64,000 bases of DNA from Pseudomonadota bacterium (GCA_039196715.1 JBCCUP010000009.1:1-64000), one strand, 5' to 3'. Positions 25,383 through 33,740 are shown, numbered from the stretch's first letter. The notes: a model not told the origin generated them from the sequence alone. Numbers and translations: made by a program.

Positions 25383-26914
25383 CACCCGGGTGGCGTGATC
25401 CGCAACAGCCCGCCCGGGACTGCCTGTGCGCGCTCGGCCCACGCGATGACGCTGGCGTCGACGCGTGCCGTATCGAGCGGGCGAACGGGCGCGTTGATGA
25501 CCAGCGGTGTGTTGCAGTCCAGCGCGAGGCGGTCGATGAAGTCTGACCAGGATTCCTTTTGTGCCGCATAAGGCAGGGTGTAGGGCCTGCGGTTGTGCAG
25601 GTGCGGAAACAGGTAGTTCAGGTGCACCGGGCCGAACACGACGATGCTGCCGTCGGGCAAATCATCAAAACGGGCTCTCACCGCGGCAACCGTGTCGGCG
25701 TACTGTGGTGTGTGCCAGTGACGCAGCACGCCGCGCGGTGTGGTCAAGACGAACGAGAGCACCAACACGGCCGACACGGTCCACACGACAACAGCCCGGG
25801 GTCGGCCCTCTGCCCGGTCACGGAACGTCACGCACAGGGCCGTGAACACCAAAACCGTGGCCGGCGTAAAAAACCGGAACCCGATGTTGTCGAAGTGCGT
25901 GATAGAACGGAGTACCAGGATGGCGGTCGCGTACACGCCCGCGGTCGCGATCAGCACACCAGCCAGGCCGGCCGATCGGCTGTCGAGTGTACGGGTATGC
26001 CGCCGTCGGTACGCAACCGCCACCAGTGTCACGACGATCACCGTCATGGCGGCGCCGAGTACCGCGTTTCGGGGTGAGGAATAGAGGGCGAAGGGGACGG
26101 CCTCGACGAGGACCGCCAGGCTGAACATCGCAGCGAGCGCGGCGGGACTTTCCGGTGCGGCAATGCGTTCTATGCCGGTAAGGTGTCCGGTTTCGCGCAC
26201 GTTGTTGAGCAGATACGCCACCGAGAACACGGCGCTGGCTGCGGTCGCCGTTAGAAGACGAAACGCGTCCCGGCGACGCGATTTCTGGACCAGAAGCAGC
26301 AGGGCCGCCAGGCCCATGATCCCGAGCGAGACCGCGCCGACATACCGCAGCAGAAAAAGCGATACTGCGAGGAGCGCAAGCACGAGACACCGTGCCGGCT
26401 TGGTGTCCGTCAACGCGTCGTGGAGCGTCAAGGTGAAGTGGAGGAACAGCAACGCAAACAGCAGGTCGCTGCTCGAGTAGCTCGCGAGTGTGATCAGGCT
26501 CGCGAACAGGAAGACAGAGGCCACGTGGTGCGCGTCGTCAAACCGCCGTCGCAACGCGAGCAGGCTCAGGCCGATGGCGACGAGGTTGAGCGCCTTGGAG
26601 GCCCAGAAGACCCCGAGGCCCGACACGGCGCTGGCCAGGTAGACTGCGGTCGGGTAGCCCACGGGCCAGGTGGCGAACAGCACATCGGCGTGTCCAGCTT
26701 GCCCGGTGGCGTCGTAGACCGGTGCACGGTAGCCACGCCCGTCGAGCAGCTGTTGCGCCAGGCGCAGGTAGTTCGCGTGGTCACGCGACACCTGCCCGTC
26801 TGGGTCGAATGTCGACAGCAGCAGGACCGACGTCACCACGGCGAGAAAGGTCAGCAGCATCCAGAGGTCCCGTCGGACAGCGGCGTTGTGTATGACAGGC
26901 GATGCGGGGGTCAT
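25370..26914 (-). CDS. polytopic GT-C-type glycosyltransferase, candidate arabinosyltransferase
   Basis: 514 residues with about ten to twelve hydrophobic segments. The first extracytoplasmic loop holds FDPDGQVSRDHANYLRLAQQLLDGRGYR (about 35-60), with acidic residues where GT-C enzymes bind the polyprenyl-phosphate donor. A soluble C-terminal domain (about 400-514) follows. GT-C enzymes transfer sugars from polyprenyl-phosphate donors on the periplasmic face. It is the last gene of the HAD-UbiA/GtrA/DprE1/DprE2 operon, 15 bases after the SDR gene, so it probably uses the arabinose donor made by the others. The acceptor is unknown. No clear Pfam name can be given by eye. Confidence 0.65.
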   Translation of the reverse strand: MTPASPVIHNAAVRRDLWMLLTFLAVVTSVLLLSTFDPDGQVSRDHANYLRLAQQLLDGRGYRAPVYDATGQAGHADVLFATWPVGYPTAVYLASAVSGLGVFWASKALNLVAIGLSLLALRRRFDDAHHVASVFLFASLITLASYSSSDLLFALLFLHFTLTLHDALTDTKPARCLVLALLAVSLFLLRYVGAVSLGIMGLAALLLLVQKSRRRDAFRLLTATAASAVFSVAYLLNNVRETGHLTGIERIAAPESPAALAAMFSLAVLVEAVPFALYSSPRNAVLGAAMTVIVVTLVAVAYRRRHTRTLDSRSAGLAGVLIATAGVYATAILVLRSITHFDNIGFRFFTPATVLVFTALCVTFRDRAEGRPRAVVVWTVSAVLVLSFVLTTPRGVLRHWHTPQYADTVAAVRARFDDLPDGSIVVFGPVHLNYLFPHLHNRRPYTLPYAAQKESWSDFIDRLALDCNTPLVINAPVRPLDTARVDASVIAWAERAQAVPGGLLRITPPGCQRS

Positions 26915-26929
26915 CGGACAGCGGCCGTA

Positions 26930-27667
26930 TCAGAGCGACAAGCGCTTGAACACCGGTTCGGGAATAGCGCGAATCACCAGCATGATCAGCCGCCACACGG
27001 GCAGGGTGTAGAGCGTGTTGCGTTGCTTCGTGACCCCCGTGTAGACCGCTTCGGCCACCTGCGAAGCGTGGGCAGTGAGCGCTGCGGGCAGGTCGAGGTG
27101 CGCGGTCATACGGGTGGCGACGAAGCCAGGCAACACCGTCATCACGTGCACACCGTGCGCGTGCAAGCGGTTCCGCAGGCCCGACAGATAGGCGGTGAAA
27201 CCCGCCTTGGCCGAGCCGTAGATGTAATTCGAGGCGCGCCCGCGCAACCCCGCAACCGAACTCACACCGACCAGCGTGCCGGTGCCCCGCTCGGCGAAAC
27301 GGGACCCGAGCGCTTCCATCAGACGTGCTGGCCCTTCGAAGTTGCTGCGCAGGACGGCTGTGGCAAGGTGTGGATCACGCTCGCTTGAGGCCTGCTCGGG
27401 CATGAAGCCGATCACGCAGACGGCGACATCCGGCAGTGTGGTCAGCCCCTCGAGCAGCTGCACTGGCGCCTCCGGGTTCGTGGCATCACAGTCGAGTAGG
27501 GTGGCCTCGGTGTTGTGGCGAATGGCGAGGTCGGCCGCCGCGGCCTCGAGGCGGGCGGATTTCCGCGCGGCGAGGGTGATCGAATACCCGCGGCTGGCAA
27601 AGGCGTGTGCAATGGCCTGGCCCATGTCCGAGGCGCCCCCCAGGATCAAGACGTTTGGTGTGCTCAC
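26930..27667 (-). CDS. dprE2: SDR oxidoreductase, DprE2-like (2'-keto reductase)
   Basis: 245 residues from a GTG that overlaps the dprE1 stop (GTGA). The nucleotide motif is LGGASDMGQAIAHAFASRGY (about 8-28), the active-site YIYGSAKAG has Tyr and Lys, and GVSSVAGLRG carries the Ser. The C-terminal IMLVIRAIPEPVFKRLSL is hydrophobic with basic residues, as in DprE2, and may hold it at the membrane. With DprE1 it would reduce the 2'-keto form of polyprenyl-phospho-ribose to the arabinose epimer using NADH. Assignment rests on the pairing. Confidence 0.78.
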   Translation of the reverse strand: MSTPNVLILGGASDMGQAIAHAFASRGYSITLAARKSARLEAAAADLAIRHNTEATLLDCDATNPEAPVQLLEGLTTLPDVAVCVIGFMPEQASSERDPHLATAVLRSNFEGPARLMEALGSRFAERGTGTLVGVSSVAGLRGRASNYIYGSAKAGFTAYLSGLRNRLHAHGVHVMTVLPGFVATRMTAHLDLPAALTAHASQVAEAVYTGVTKQRNTLYTLPVWRLIMLVIRAIPEPVFKRLSL

Positions 27668-29007
27668 AACGACAGTCTCTCCGATTGCAAGGATTGGAAA
27701 TGCGCACCGCCACCGCTCGCCCGGCGTCGTGCCTTGAACGCGGCAACCCGCGGGTCCATTGCCTCGAGCTCCGGCGCAGTCAGCAGCGCGTCCTTGGCGA
27801 GGTATACACGGCCCTCGTGTTGCTGCGTGAGGCGATGCAACCGCGCCACCAAGGCGATCGTTTTCGGTGTGGCCGGAAAGTCGAGCGCGAGTGTGTACCC
27901 GGCCATCGGAAAGGCGATGCCCTCGGCTCGCCCGTGGCCCATGCGTTTCAACACCGCCAGGAAGGACGCCGCGCGGGACGCGGCGATGGTGTGCAGCAGT
28001 TCGGCCATCCCGCGCTCGGCCATGTGCAAGGGCAGAACGGCCTGAAACTGCACGAATCCCTGTTTGCCGTACAGGCGGTTCCATCCGCGCACCGCGTCTA
28101 GGGGGTAGAAGTACGCATCCCACCCGGCCAGCCGTGGCGCGGTGTCGCGTTTGCCGCGGTGGAAGTACAGGTGATTGAACGCTGCGATGGAGAGTGGGTT
28201 GAGCAGAGAGACCGGCGGTGTCACGGGAACGTGCAAGCGCCAACGCGGTGACAGGGCGTAGCGGTCCCGCTGTTGCGCCGGTGACAGCGCCGACAGCGGC
28301 GCATGCTCCCCAAAGTACACCAGCGAGCGGCCAAGGGCGTTGCCGGAGCGCACGCAATCGATCCACGCCACGGAATAGGGTGCAGAGGCGTTGGACTCGA
28401 AGGCATCGAATGCGGCCCGGAAGTGTGGTGCGACCACGGTGCGTGTGCGTATCCAACCTGTCTCGACGGCTCGCAGCGCGACGCTGGCCCGCAGGATGAT
28501 ACCCGTGAGGCCCATGCCACCGACCGTGTCGTGGAAGAGCGTGCTGTTCTCGTGGTGCGAGCAACGCACCGTTTCGCCGGTGGGCAGCAGGAGGTCCAAC
28601 CAGTGCACACAGTCGACCATGCTGCCGTCGACGTGGTGGTTCTTGCCGTGCACGTCGGCGGCCAGCATGCCGCCGAGCGTCACGTGTTTGGTCCCCGGCG
28701 TGACCCTCGGGAACCACCCGCGCGGTAGACAGGTCGCGATAATATCTGCAAGACTGACCCCAGCCTCTGCGACCAGCTCGCCGGTGTGGACATCGAAGGC
28801 GATGAATTTGTTCAACCCCGCCGTCAGCAGCGTCTGCTCGGCCGACACGGCGCTGTCACCGTAGGACCGTCCCAGACCGCGTGCGATCAAGGGTCCGGAG
28901 GCGAGCCGGGACGCCGCCTCCGCGGCGGAGGCGCACCGCTGCAGCGTGGTCTTTGCGCCGCCAAACCGCCCCCAACCTTGCAGCTTTGCATCGGCTGGCC
29001 GGCTCAT
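27664..29007 (-). CDS. dprE1: FAD-linked decaprenylphosphoryl-ribose 2'-oxidase homologue DprE1
   Basis: 447 residues. The FAD-binding half has ARGLGRSYGDSAV (42-54) and PGTKHVTLGGMLAADVHGKNHHVDGS (104-129), and the substrate half has GFVQFQAVLP and GIAFPMAGYTLALDFPATP, all characteristic of DprE1 rather than of generic VAO-type oxidases. It oxidises the 2'-OH of polyprenyl-phospho-beta-D-ribofuranose, the first half of the epimerisation to the D-arabinose donor. ATGA overlap with gtrA upstream and GTGA overlap with the SDR downstream indicate tight coupling. In mycobacteria this protein is essential; here it is part of a compact accessory operon. Confidence 0.88.
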   Translation of the reverse strand: MSRPADAKLQGWGRFGGAKTTLQRCASAAEAASRLASGPLIARGLGRSYGDSAVSAEQTLLTAGLNKFIAFDVHTGELVAEAGVSLADIIATCLPRGWFPRVTPGTKHVTLGGMLAADVHGKNHHVDGSMVDCVHWLDLLLPTGETVRCSHHENSTLFHDTVGGMGLTGIILRASVALRAVETGWIRTRTVVAPHFRAAFDAFESNASAPYSVAWIDCVRSGNALGRSLVYFGEHAPLSALSPAQQRDRYALSPRWRLHVPVTPPVSLLNPLSIAAFNHLYFHRGKRDTAPRLAGWDAYFYPLDAVRGWNRLYGKQGFVQFQAVLPLHMAERGMAELLHTIAASRAASFLAVLKRMGHGRAEGIAFPMAGYTLALDFPATPKTIALVARLHRLTQQHEGRVYLAKDALLTAPELEAMDPRVAAFKARRRASGGGAHFQSLQSERLSL

Positions 29008-29438
29008 GTCAACGGCCCGGAGAACACCCAGCGTTTGTCGAGCTGGTACTTGACCACGTAGCCGATCGACAAACCGATGATGGCGCCGAGCTCGCGCATG
29101 GCGTGGTCGTGTGTGCCAAACCAGAAAACCGATTCCGTAGCCCAGAAGATCAGGGTGGTGAAGACACCGGTCAGCGAGTACAACGAAAAGCGGCCCGCAT
29201 GGTGTTGCGGTGTGCGCTCGACCACCTGGAACACCCACCGCGCGTCGAGCGCGTACTTGATCAGGAGGCCCGTGGCCGTGCCGACGACCAGCGCAGTCGT
29301 GAACCACGCGGGCGTGGTGTCCACCGCGAGCACCGCGTTTTGGGCCAACAGGTTGCAGGCAGAGGCGAGTGCGGCAAACACGGTGTAGCGCACCAGTATC
29401 TGGGTCTTGCTCAGCGGCTTACTGGGTTGCATAGACAA
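29004..29438 (-). CDS. GtrA-family membrane protein, candidate lipid-sugar flippase
   Basis: 144 residues (start MSMQPSK; the inner ATG at 29432 also possible). Four hydrophobic helices at about 15-35, 45-62, 82-102 and 115-133, with the GtrA end pattern IGYVVKYQLDKRWVF. GtrA proteins are thought to move polyprenyl-phospho-sugars across the inner membrane. A GtrA homologue is also part of the mycobacterial arabinan locus. It overlaps the stop of the HAD-UbiA gene and the start of dprE1, so all are translated together. Confidence 0.85.
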   Translation of the reverse strand: MSMQPSKPLSKTQILVRYTVFAALASACNLLAQNAVLAVDTTPAWFTTALVVGTATGLLIKYALDARWVFQVVERTPQHHAGRFSLYSLTGVFTTLIFWATESVFWFGTHDHAMRELGAIIGLSIGYVVKYQLDKRWVFSGPLT

Positions 29439-30867
29439 ACAACACCGCGATGAGGGCGAGGCACAGGTAGCTGGTTCGGTCGCGTGCAGAGAACACGATC
29501 GGGTCGTCGTGCATCATCCCGCGGTGGGTCGCCATGATCATGCGCAGCAACCAGTAGAGCAGCACCACACAGGCACCGAGCAGGATGCTCGGTTGCTCGT
29601 AGCGCACGACCACCTCTGGCGATTTCAGGTACAGCGCCATCACCAGAATCGACAGCAAGCCGGAGGTGACGGCGAACTGCGCGATGACCTGCAAGTCCTT
29701 GGTGATGTACCCACGGCCGACGGTGTGTTGTGTGCCACGCTCCTCCGAGTCGAGCAGCTCAGCCTGCCGCTTGATGGCCGCGAGAGACAGAAAAAAGAAG
29801 AGCGAAAAAATCAGTAGCCATTCCGACAAGGGCGTCATGGTTGCGATGCCGCCAGCCAACAACCGTGTGGTGTAGAGCAGCGCCAGCACGATGATGTCCA
29901 CCATCACCATCTTCTTGAGCGACAGCGAGTAGTAGGTCGTCAACGCCAGGTAGAACACGATGATGACCACGAAGGGCCAGTTGATCGTCAGCGCAAGCAG
30001 CAAGCCGATGCCGAGGGCCCCGGCGGACAGGATCGACCCCCGCAGGATGGGCAGCTCGCCGGAGGCGAGCGGGCGGAACCGCTTGCGTGGGTGTGCGCGG
30101 TCGTTGCCGAGGTCGAACAAGTCGTTGATGATGTAGATGCCCGAGGCGATTAGCGAGAACGAGACAAAGGCGAGCACAGCCTCAATCGCGGCAGCGCTCT
30201 CGAATTTGTGTGCCGCCAGAACAGGCACGAAGATCAGCGCGTTCTTCAACCACTGGTGAGGGCGCAACGCCAACAGGGTGCTCTTGAGATCGACGCCGTC
30301 CCCTTCGCTGAGGTGGGTCTTCTCGATGCCGAGCGAATCGACCTGAGCACGCAGCTTGCGCGGTGCGTTGACGGTAATGGCGTGTTCAGAGGCTTGCCAC
30401 ACTTGCAAATCAGGTTTGCTGTCCCCGGCGTAGGCGAAACCGTGTGGAAAGCGGTCGAGGAGAAAGCGCGCCTTGTGTTCCCCTTTGAGGTTGACCGCAT
30501 CCGTCGTGCCCTGCACGTGGTCGAAGAGGCCGAGGTGGGTGGCGATGCGCCTGGCCAGCGTGTCGTGGGTGGCGGTCACCAGCGCGACCTCACCGCCACG
30601 CGACCGCCAGTCCCGGATCAGTTGGAGTACACAGGGGTTGTACGGCAGGGTCGCCACGTCTACCGACGAGCGTTCACCCAGGTAGCGTTTCAAGGCGCTC
30701 TTGCCTGAGAGCAACGCCCGCAGGGCCGCAAGCAGATTCAGGCAGCCGGTTGCCGCGGCGTTCCAAAAGGTCTCGTACAGCATGTCGGACTTGAGCAGCG
30801 TGCCGTCGAGATCGACGACCAGTGTGCGGGGTCCGGACCCGACGCCGAAAGGGGTTGAATTGCGCAT
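29419..30867 (-). CDS. HAD phosphatase-UbiA prenyltransferase fusion (phosphoribosyl-polyprenyl-phosphate synthase)
   Basis: 482 residues. Residues 14-190 are a HAD hydrolase (DLDGTLLKSD at 19-28, VTATHD, KGEHKARFLLDR, AYAGDSKPDL). Residues 200-482 are a UbiA-type integral membrane transferase with seven to nine helices and the acidic motif NDLFDLGNDRAHPRKRF, continued by RPLASGEL. UbiA homologues of this branch attach phosphoribose from PRPP to polyprenyl phosphate. The fused HAD domain could then remove the 5'-phosphate, giving the substrate of DprE1. First gene of the operon, preceded by an AT-rich leader. Confidence 0.86.
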   Translation of the reverse strand: MRNSTPFGVGSGPRTLVVDLDGTLLKSDMLYETFWNAAATGCLNLLAALRALLSGKSALKRYLGERSSVDVATLPYNPCVLQLIRDWRSRGGEVALVTATHDTLARRIATHLGLFDHVQGTTDAVNLKGEHKARFLLDRFPHGFAYAGDSKPDLQVWQASEHAITVNAPRKLRAQVDSLGIEKTHLSEGDGVDLKSTLLALRPHQWLKNALIFVPVLAAHKFESAAAIEAVLAFVSFSLIASGIYIINDLFDLGNDRAHPRKRFRPLASGELPILRGSILSAGALGIGLLLALTINWPFVVIIVFYLALTTYYSLSLKKMVMVDIIVLALLYTTRLLAGGIATMTPLSEWLLIFSLFFFLSLAAIKRQAELLDSEERGTQHTVGRGYITKDLQVIAQFAVTSGLLSILVMALYLKSPEVVVRYEQPSILLGACVVLLYWLLRMIMATHRGMMHDDPIVFSARDRTSYLCLALIAVLFVYATQ

Positions 30868-31172
30868 ATCGCATCCGCTCCAGAAACCGTTTCAGAACAG
30901 TCGCTGTGATGCGCATCCTTGCGATTAGTGGTACAAAAACACCAAAACCTAACGAAACAGGCCCTAAAAACACTGCTGGTTGTTTTCTTTTTGAAACAGG
31001 CAAATTTCGTAAATAACTGTATTATATAAAAATATCGGCTAGTCGAAACAGGTATACACGTCCAGTACACGAAAAACCGTTTCTTCACCAAAAATAACAG
31101 TTGGACTATTGTAATAATTCGTTTGAACGACGACTTACAGATACTGCGCAATTAATGTCGTGAGACGCGCAA
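30868..31172. promoter_or_regulatory. 305-base AT-rich region upstream of the arabinose-donor operon
   Basis: Much lower GC than anything around it, with TATATAAAAATAT near 31022-31035. GAAACAGG occurs three times on the + strand (30954-30961, 30993-31000, 31045-31052) and AAACCGTTTC twice (30884-30893, 31074-31083), the first as the small palindrome GAAAC-C-GTTTC. No gene seen. It separates the AraC-type regulator gene from the operon and presumably holds the operon promoter and binding sites for a regulator or nucleoid protein. Confidence 0.55.
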
Positions 31173-31961
31173 TCAAGGCCGATGCCTGATGTCCCTCGGT
31201 CGGATCCCGAATCGCGAGCGGAACGCGTCGGCAAAATGCGATGGCGTCTTGAAACCGCACCGCTCGGCAATCTCGGAAACCGGCAGGGCGGTGGTGTGCA
31301 GCATCGACAGGCTGTGCTCGAGTTTGGTGCTCAGGAGGATCTTCGCGAAGCCGGTCCCGCGTTGTGCGAGGGTGCGCCGCATGGTTGAGGCGCTCACGTT
31401 CAGGTGCGCTGCGACGGCGTCGGCACGCCAGTCGGCTCGCAGATCGGTTTCGATGATCTGCCGCACTCGCACGATCGGGTCGTTCTCGCTCGGCAACGCG
31501 ATGTGGTATCCGGCTTCGCGCAACCAGATCAGCGGTTCGACGACGCGGCGTGCGTGCAGCGCCGGTGGCAGGTCCGCTCGGGACAGGGTGTCCTGAATCA
31601 GCGGCAAAAGCGTGTGCGGGCGAAGCGGCGTGTTGCGCACGATCTGGATGTCCTGGGCGGTCCGGTTCGACCCGGCGTCCCCGAATGTCGTTGCGACAAG
31701 GTCGTCGGCATAACTCAAGCCCACGGCTCGGTATTGCGCATCGCTGTCCGGTCGGTTCTCCATCGACACCAGCAGGCGCGGCGGAAACACCAACAGGTCA
31801 CCGGCGGAGGCGAGCAGCTCGGCACGCGCTGACTGCACCCGCTTCGTGCCCTGCAGCACGAAGAACAGCGAGGTCTGGCGCACGTAGAGCGCCGAAAAGG
31901 TCGCTGAGGTGGCCTGGGAGATCTCGAAGAGTCTGACGCTGTCGTCGTTGGGGTCACTCAT
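31173..31961 (-). CDS. AraC-family transcriptional regulator
   Basis: 262 residues from the ATG at 31961 (a GTG three codons earlier is possible). The C-terminal ~100 residues hold two helix-turn-helices: RADAVAAHLNVSASTMRRTLAQRGTGF and VSEIAERCGFKTPSHFADAFRSRFGIRPRDIR. The N-terminal ~160 residues are a cupin-like sensor (SLFFVLQGTKRVQSARAELLASAGDLLVFPPRL). It precedes the arabinose-donor operon on the same strand across the AT-rich gap and may control it, although many AraC proteins act on distant targets. Confidence 0.88.
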   Translation of the reverse strand: MSDPNDDSVRLFEISQATSATFSALYVRQTSLFFVLQGTKRVQSARAELLASAGDLLVFPPRLLVSMENRPDSDAQYRAVGLSYADDLVATTFGDAGSNRTAQDIQIVRNTPLRPHTLLPLIQDTLSRADLPPALHARRVVEPLIWLREAGYHIALPSENDPIVRVRQIIETDLRADWRADAVAAHLNVSASTMRRTLAQRGTGFAKILLSTKLEHSLSMLHTTALPVSEIAERCGFKTPSHFADAFRSRFGIRPRDIRHRP

Positions 31962-32163
31962 CGCGCACACGTCTGGGCTTGCGGTCCGGCCGCTGCAGGG
32001 AGTCTAGTGCACCGGAGGGATCGACCGCGTCGCGTCCGCCGAGCGGGTCGCCACCCGATCGTGGCCGAGCCTTGGCCCTCCCCGGTTGCCTGTGCGGGTG
32101 CTATGGTGCAGGGTCGGGACGCGCAACCGGACGCCGTGCGATCATAGCCCCGAGGAGGCAAGT

Positions 32164-32283
32164 GTGCACATCGGCTTGATTGGCGGGATCGGACCTGCCG
32201 CGATCGACTGTCACGACCGAGGCGTGATCGCAGCTGCGCTGGGCAACTTCGACGCCCAAGCACACCCACGGGAGAACCCATGA
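32164..32283 (+). pseudogene. truncated Asp/Glu racemase remnant or leader peptide
   Basis: 39 codons from a GTG with an excellent GAGGAGG site. The first 24 residues, VHIGLIGGIGPAAIDCHDRG and VIAA, match the N-terminus of aspartate/glutamate racemases (consensus-like IGLIGGIGPAAT, then a YY-RG segment). The similarity then stops and the frame ends in a TGA overlapping the ATG of the next gene (ATGA). This looks like a racemase gene cut down by deletion, whose start now leads translation into the small membrane protein. No downstream half of the racemase is present. Confidence 0.55.
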
Positions 32284-32558
32284 AACGCCTGTTGAGGTCG
32301 CTCTTTTCCCCTCTGTTGACGTTGCTTGAGCGCGGCGATGGGCCGTACACCTACCGCGAGTCGTACCGCAAGATCCTGGTCGCGGTCGGCAGCCTGTTCT
32401 TCCTGCTCGCGGCGGCGCTGGTCGCAGTCGGTGTGACAACCGGCCAGGCCGGTGTTGCCATACCCGGCGTGGTGTTCTGTGCCGTCGGTACCACGGCCTA
32501 CGTGGTCGCATTCCTCGGCTCGGACCGCGCAGTCGCAACCTTGTGGGGAGGGCGCTGA
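32280..32558 (+). CDS. small two-helix membrane protein of unknown function
   Basis: 92 residues from an ATG with GGGAGAA upstream. Two hydrophobic helices at about 32-52 (ILVAVGSLFFLLAAALVAVGV) and 56-76 (AGVAIPGVVFCAVGTTAYVVAFL), a basic N-terminus (MKRLLRSLF) and a short C-terminus GSDRAVATLWGGR. Its start overlaps the stop of the racemase remnant. Not recognised. Confidence 0.6.
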   Translation: MKRLLRSLFSPLLTLLERGDGPYTYRESYRKILVAVGSLFFLLAAALVAVGVTTGQAGVAIPGVVFCAVGTTAYVVAFLGSDRAVATLWGGR

Positions 32559-32665
32559 CGCCCGCCGGGCCGCTGGGCAGTTCCTTGGGTCGTCACAGGC
32601 GCGTTCACGGCGCACAGCGACATCACCGCCGCTCGACGCGAACACCGAAACGCCGACTGCGAGTC

Positions 32666-33643
32666 CTATGGTGCACCCTCTGGCTGCGTGTCAATCGCTG
32701 CCTGTCCGACGTCGCCCATCAACTGGACTATGTGATGCGCAAGGGTGCGGCGGGCCAGCGCTGCCACGGCCTCAGGCAGCTGACCGAGTACGCCCCCGCG
32801 CGCCACCACGGTGAGTGTCCGAGACAAGCCTGTCACCGGTAGCGGTACGACGCGCAGGCGCATGTGCTCGACCAGGCCGTCAATCAGCAGGGTGGGTGTC
32901 AGAAGGCTGAAGCCCATCCCGTTTGAAACGCACGCTGTCACCATGCTTGATCGGTCCGCTTGTACCACGCGTTTTGGGACGAAAGTCAGCCGCCTGAGAT
33001 GCTGTGTCGTTTGTTTTCCGACTTGCGTGCTGTCGGAAAACCGGATCAGGGGCAGCTTGGCCTGAATCGCCTCCAAACTGTCGGTTCGTCCACGGTAGTC
33101 AGAGGGCAGGACCAACAGAAAGGCCTCTTGCAGCACCGCATGCCGCTCTAGGCCGTCGAGGTCGTAGATCGGATTGGAGGTGATCGCCAGATCTGCCTGT
33201 TTTGTCCGAAGCAAGCGCTCGTGGTCACCGCTCTGGCCGGCATGCAGACTGACGTCCTGCACGCCGAATTCGGATCTTGCGAGTGCAACCAGGCCAGGGG
33301 TGAGTGTGGTCGCGATGGATGCTTGCAGACCGACTCGTAGCACATTGATCGGACGCGGCCCAAGCCTGCGCATTTCCGATTCCATGGTGGCCAAGGCGTC
33401 AATGACGCTCGTCGCCTGGGCGTGCAGGCGCGCGCCGGCCTGGGTGAGCCGCACCGGTCGTGTCGCGCGGTCAAGCAGCTCGACGCCGTAGGCCTTCTCC
33501 AGGCGGGCGATGTGTTGGGAGGCGGCGGGTTGGGTGAGCCCGAGCAACGAGGCGCCGGCGCGCATCTGTCCGGTTTCTGCAACGGCCACCAGGACTTCGA
33601 GGGAACGCAATAACCCCGGACTGAATTGACGTGACCTTGGCAT
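32666..33643 (-). CDS. LysR-family regulator divergent from the demethylation operon
   Basis: 325 residues. The helix-turn-helix is AGASLLGLTQPAASQHIARLEKAYGVELLDR (about 28-58), slightly degenerate at its start (ETGQMRAGAS). The effector domain (from about 95) begins NVLRVGLQASIATTLTPGLVALARS and has VSNGMGFSLLTPTLL near residue 240. It is transcribed away from the methyltransferase operon with 97 bases between, the classic LysR arrangement, so it most likely activates that operon in response to the substrate or a demethylated product. Confidence 0.88.
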   Translation of the reverse strand: MPRSRQFSPGLLRSLEVLVAVAETGQMRAGASLLGLTQPAASQHIARLEKAYGVELLDRATRPVRLTQAGARLHAQATSVIDALATMESEMRRLGPRPINVLRVGLQASIATTLTPGLVALARSEFGVQDVSLHAGQSGDHERLLRTKQADLAITSNPIYDLDGLERHAVLQEAFLLVLPSDYRGRTDSLEAIQAKLPLIRFSDSTQVGKQTTQHLRRLTFVPKRVVQADRSSMVTACVSNGMGFSLLTPTLLIDGLVEHMRLRVVPLPVTGLSRTLTVVARGGVLGQLPEAVAALARRTLAHHIVQLMGDVGQAAIDTQPEGAP

Positions 33644-33668
33644 AACCGCCTGCAGCGACAGAGTATAA

Positions 33669-33695
33669 ATAATTCTGATACTACGTGATTGTTAT
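33669..33695. promoter_or_regulatory. possible LysR binding site
   Basis: ATAATTCTGA (33669-33678) and TGATTGTTAT (33686-33695) are inverted arms matching at 6 of 10 positions, with the outer ATAA/TTAT exact, in the gap between lysR and the methyltransferase gene. TATAAAT at 33664-33670 on the same spot may be a -10 element. Plausible position, weak symmetry. Confidence 0.3.
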
Positions 33696-33740
33696 TGCAG
33701 CTGCCGGACTTCGCTGCCAGTCTGGTGTAAGGAGGGCAGC

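Noticed and set aside
27668-28717. Upstream extension of the SDR frame, giving a 595-residue protein
   Set aside because: Residues before the GTG at 27667 are Arg/Pro-rich and lie entirely over dprE1 in another frame; the real start overlaps the dprE1 stop.
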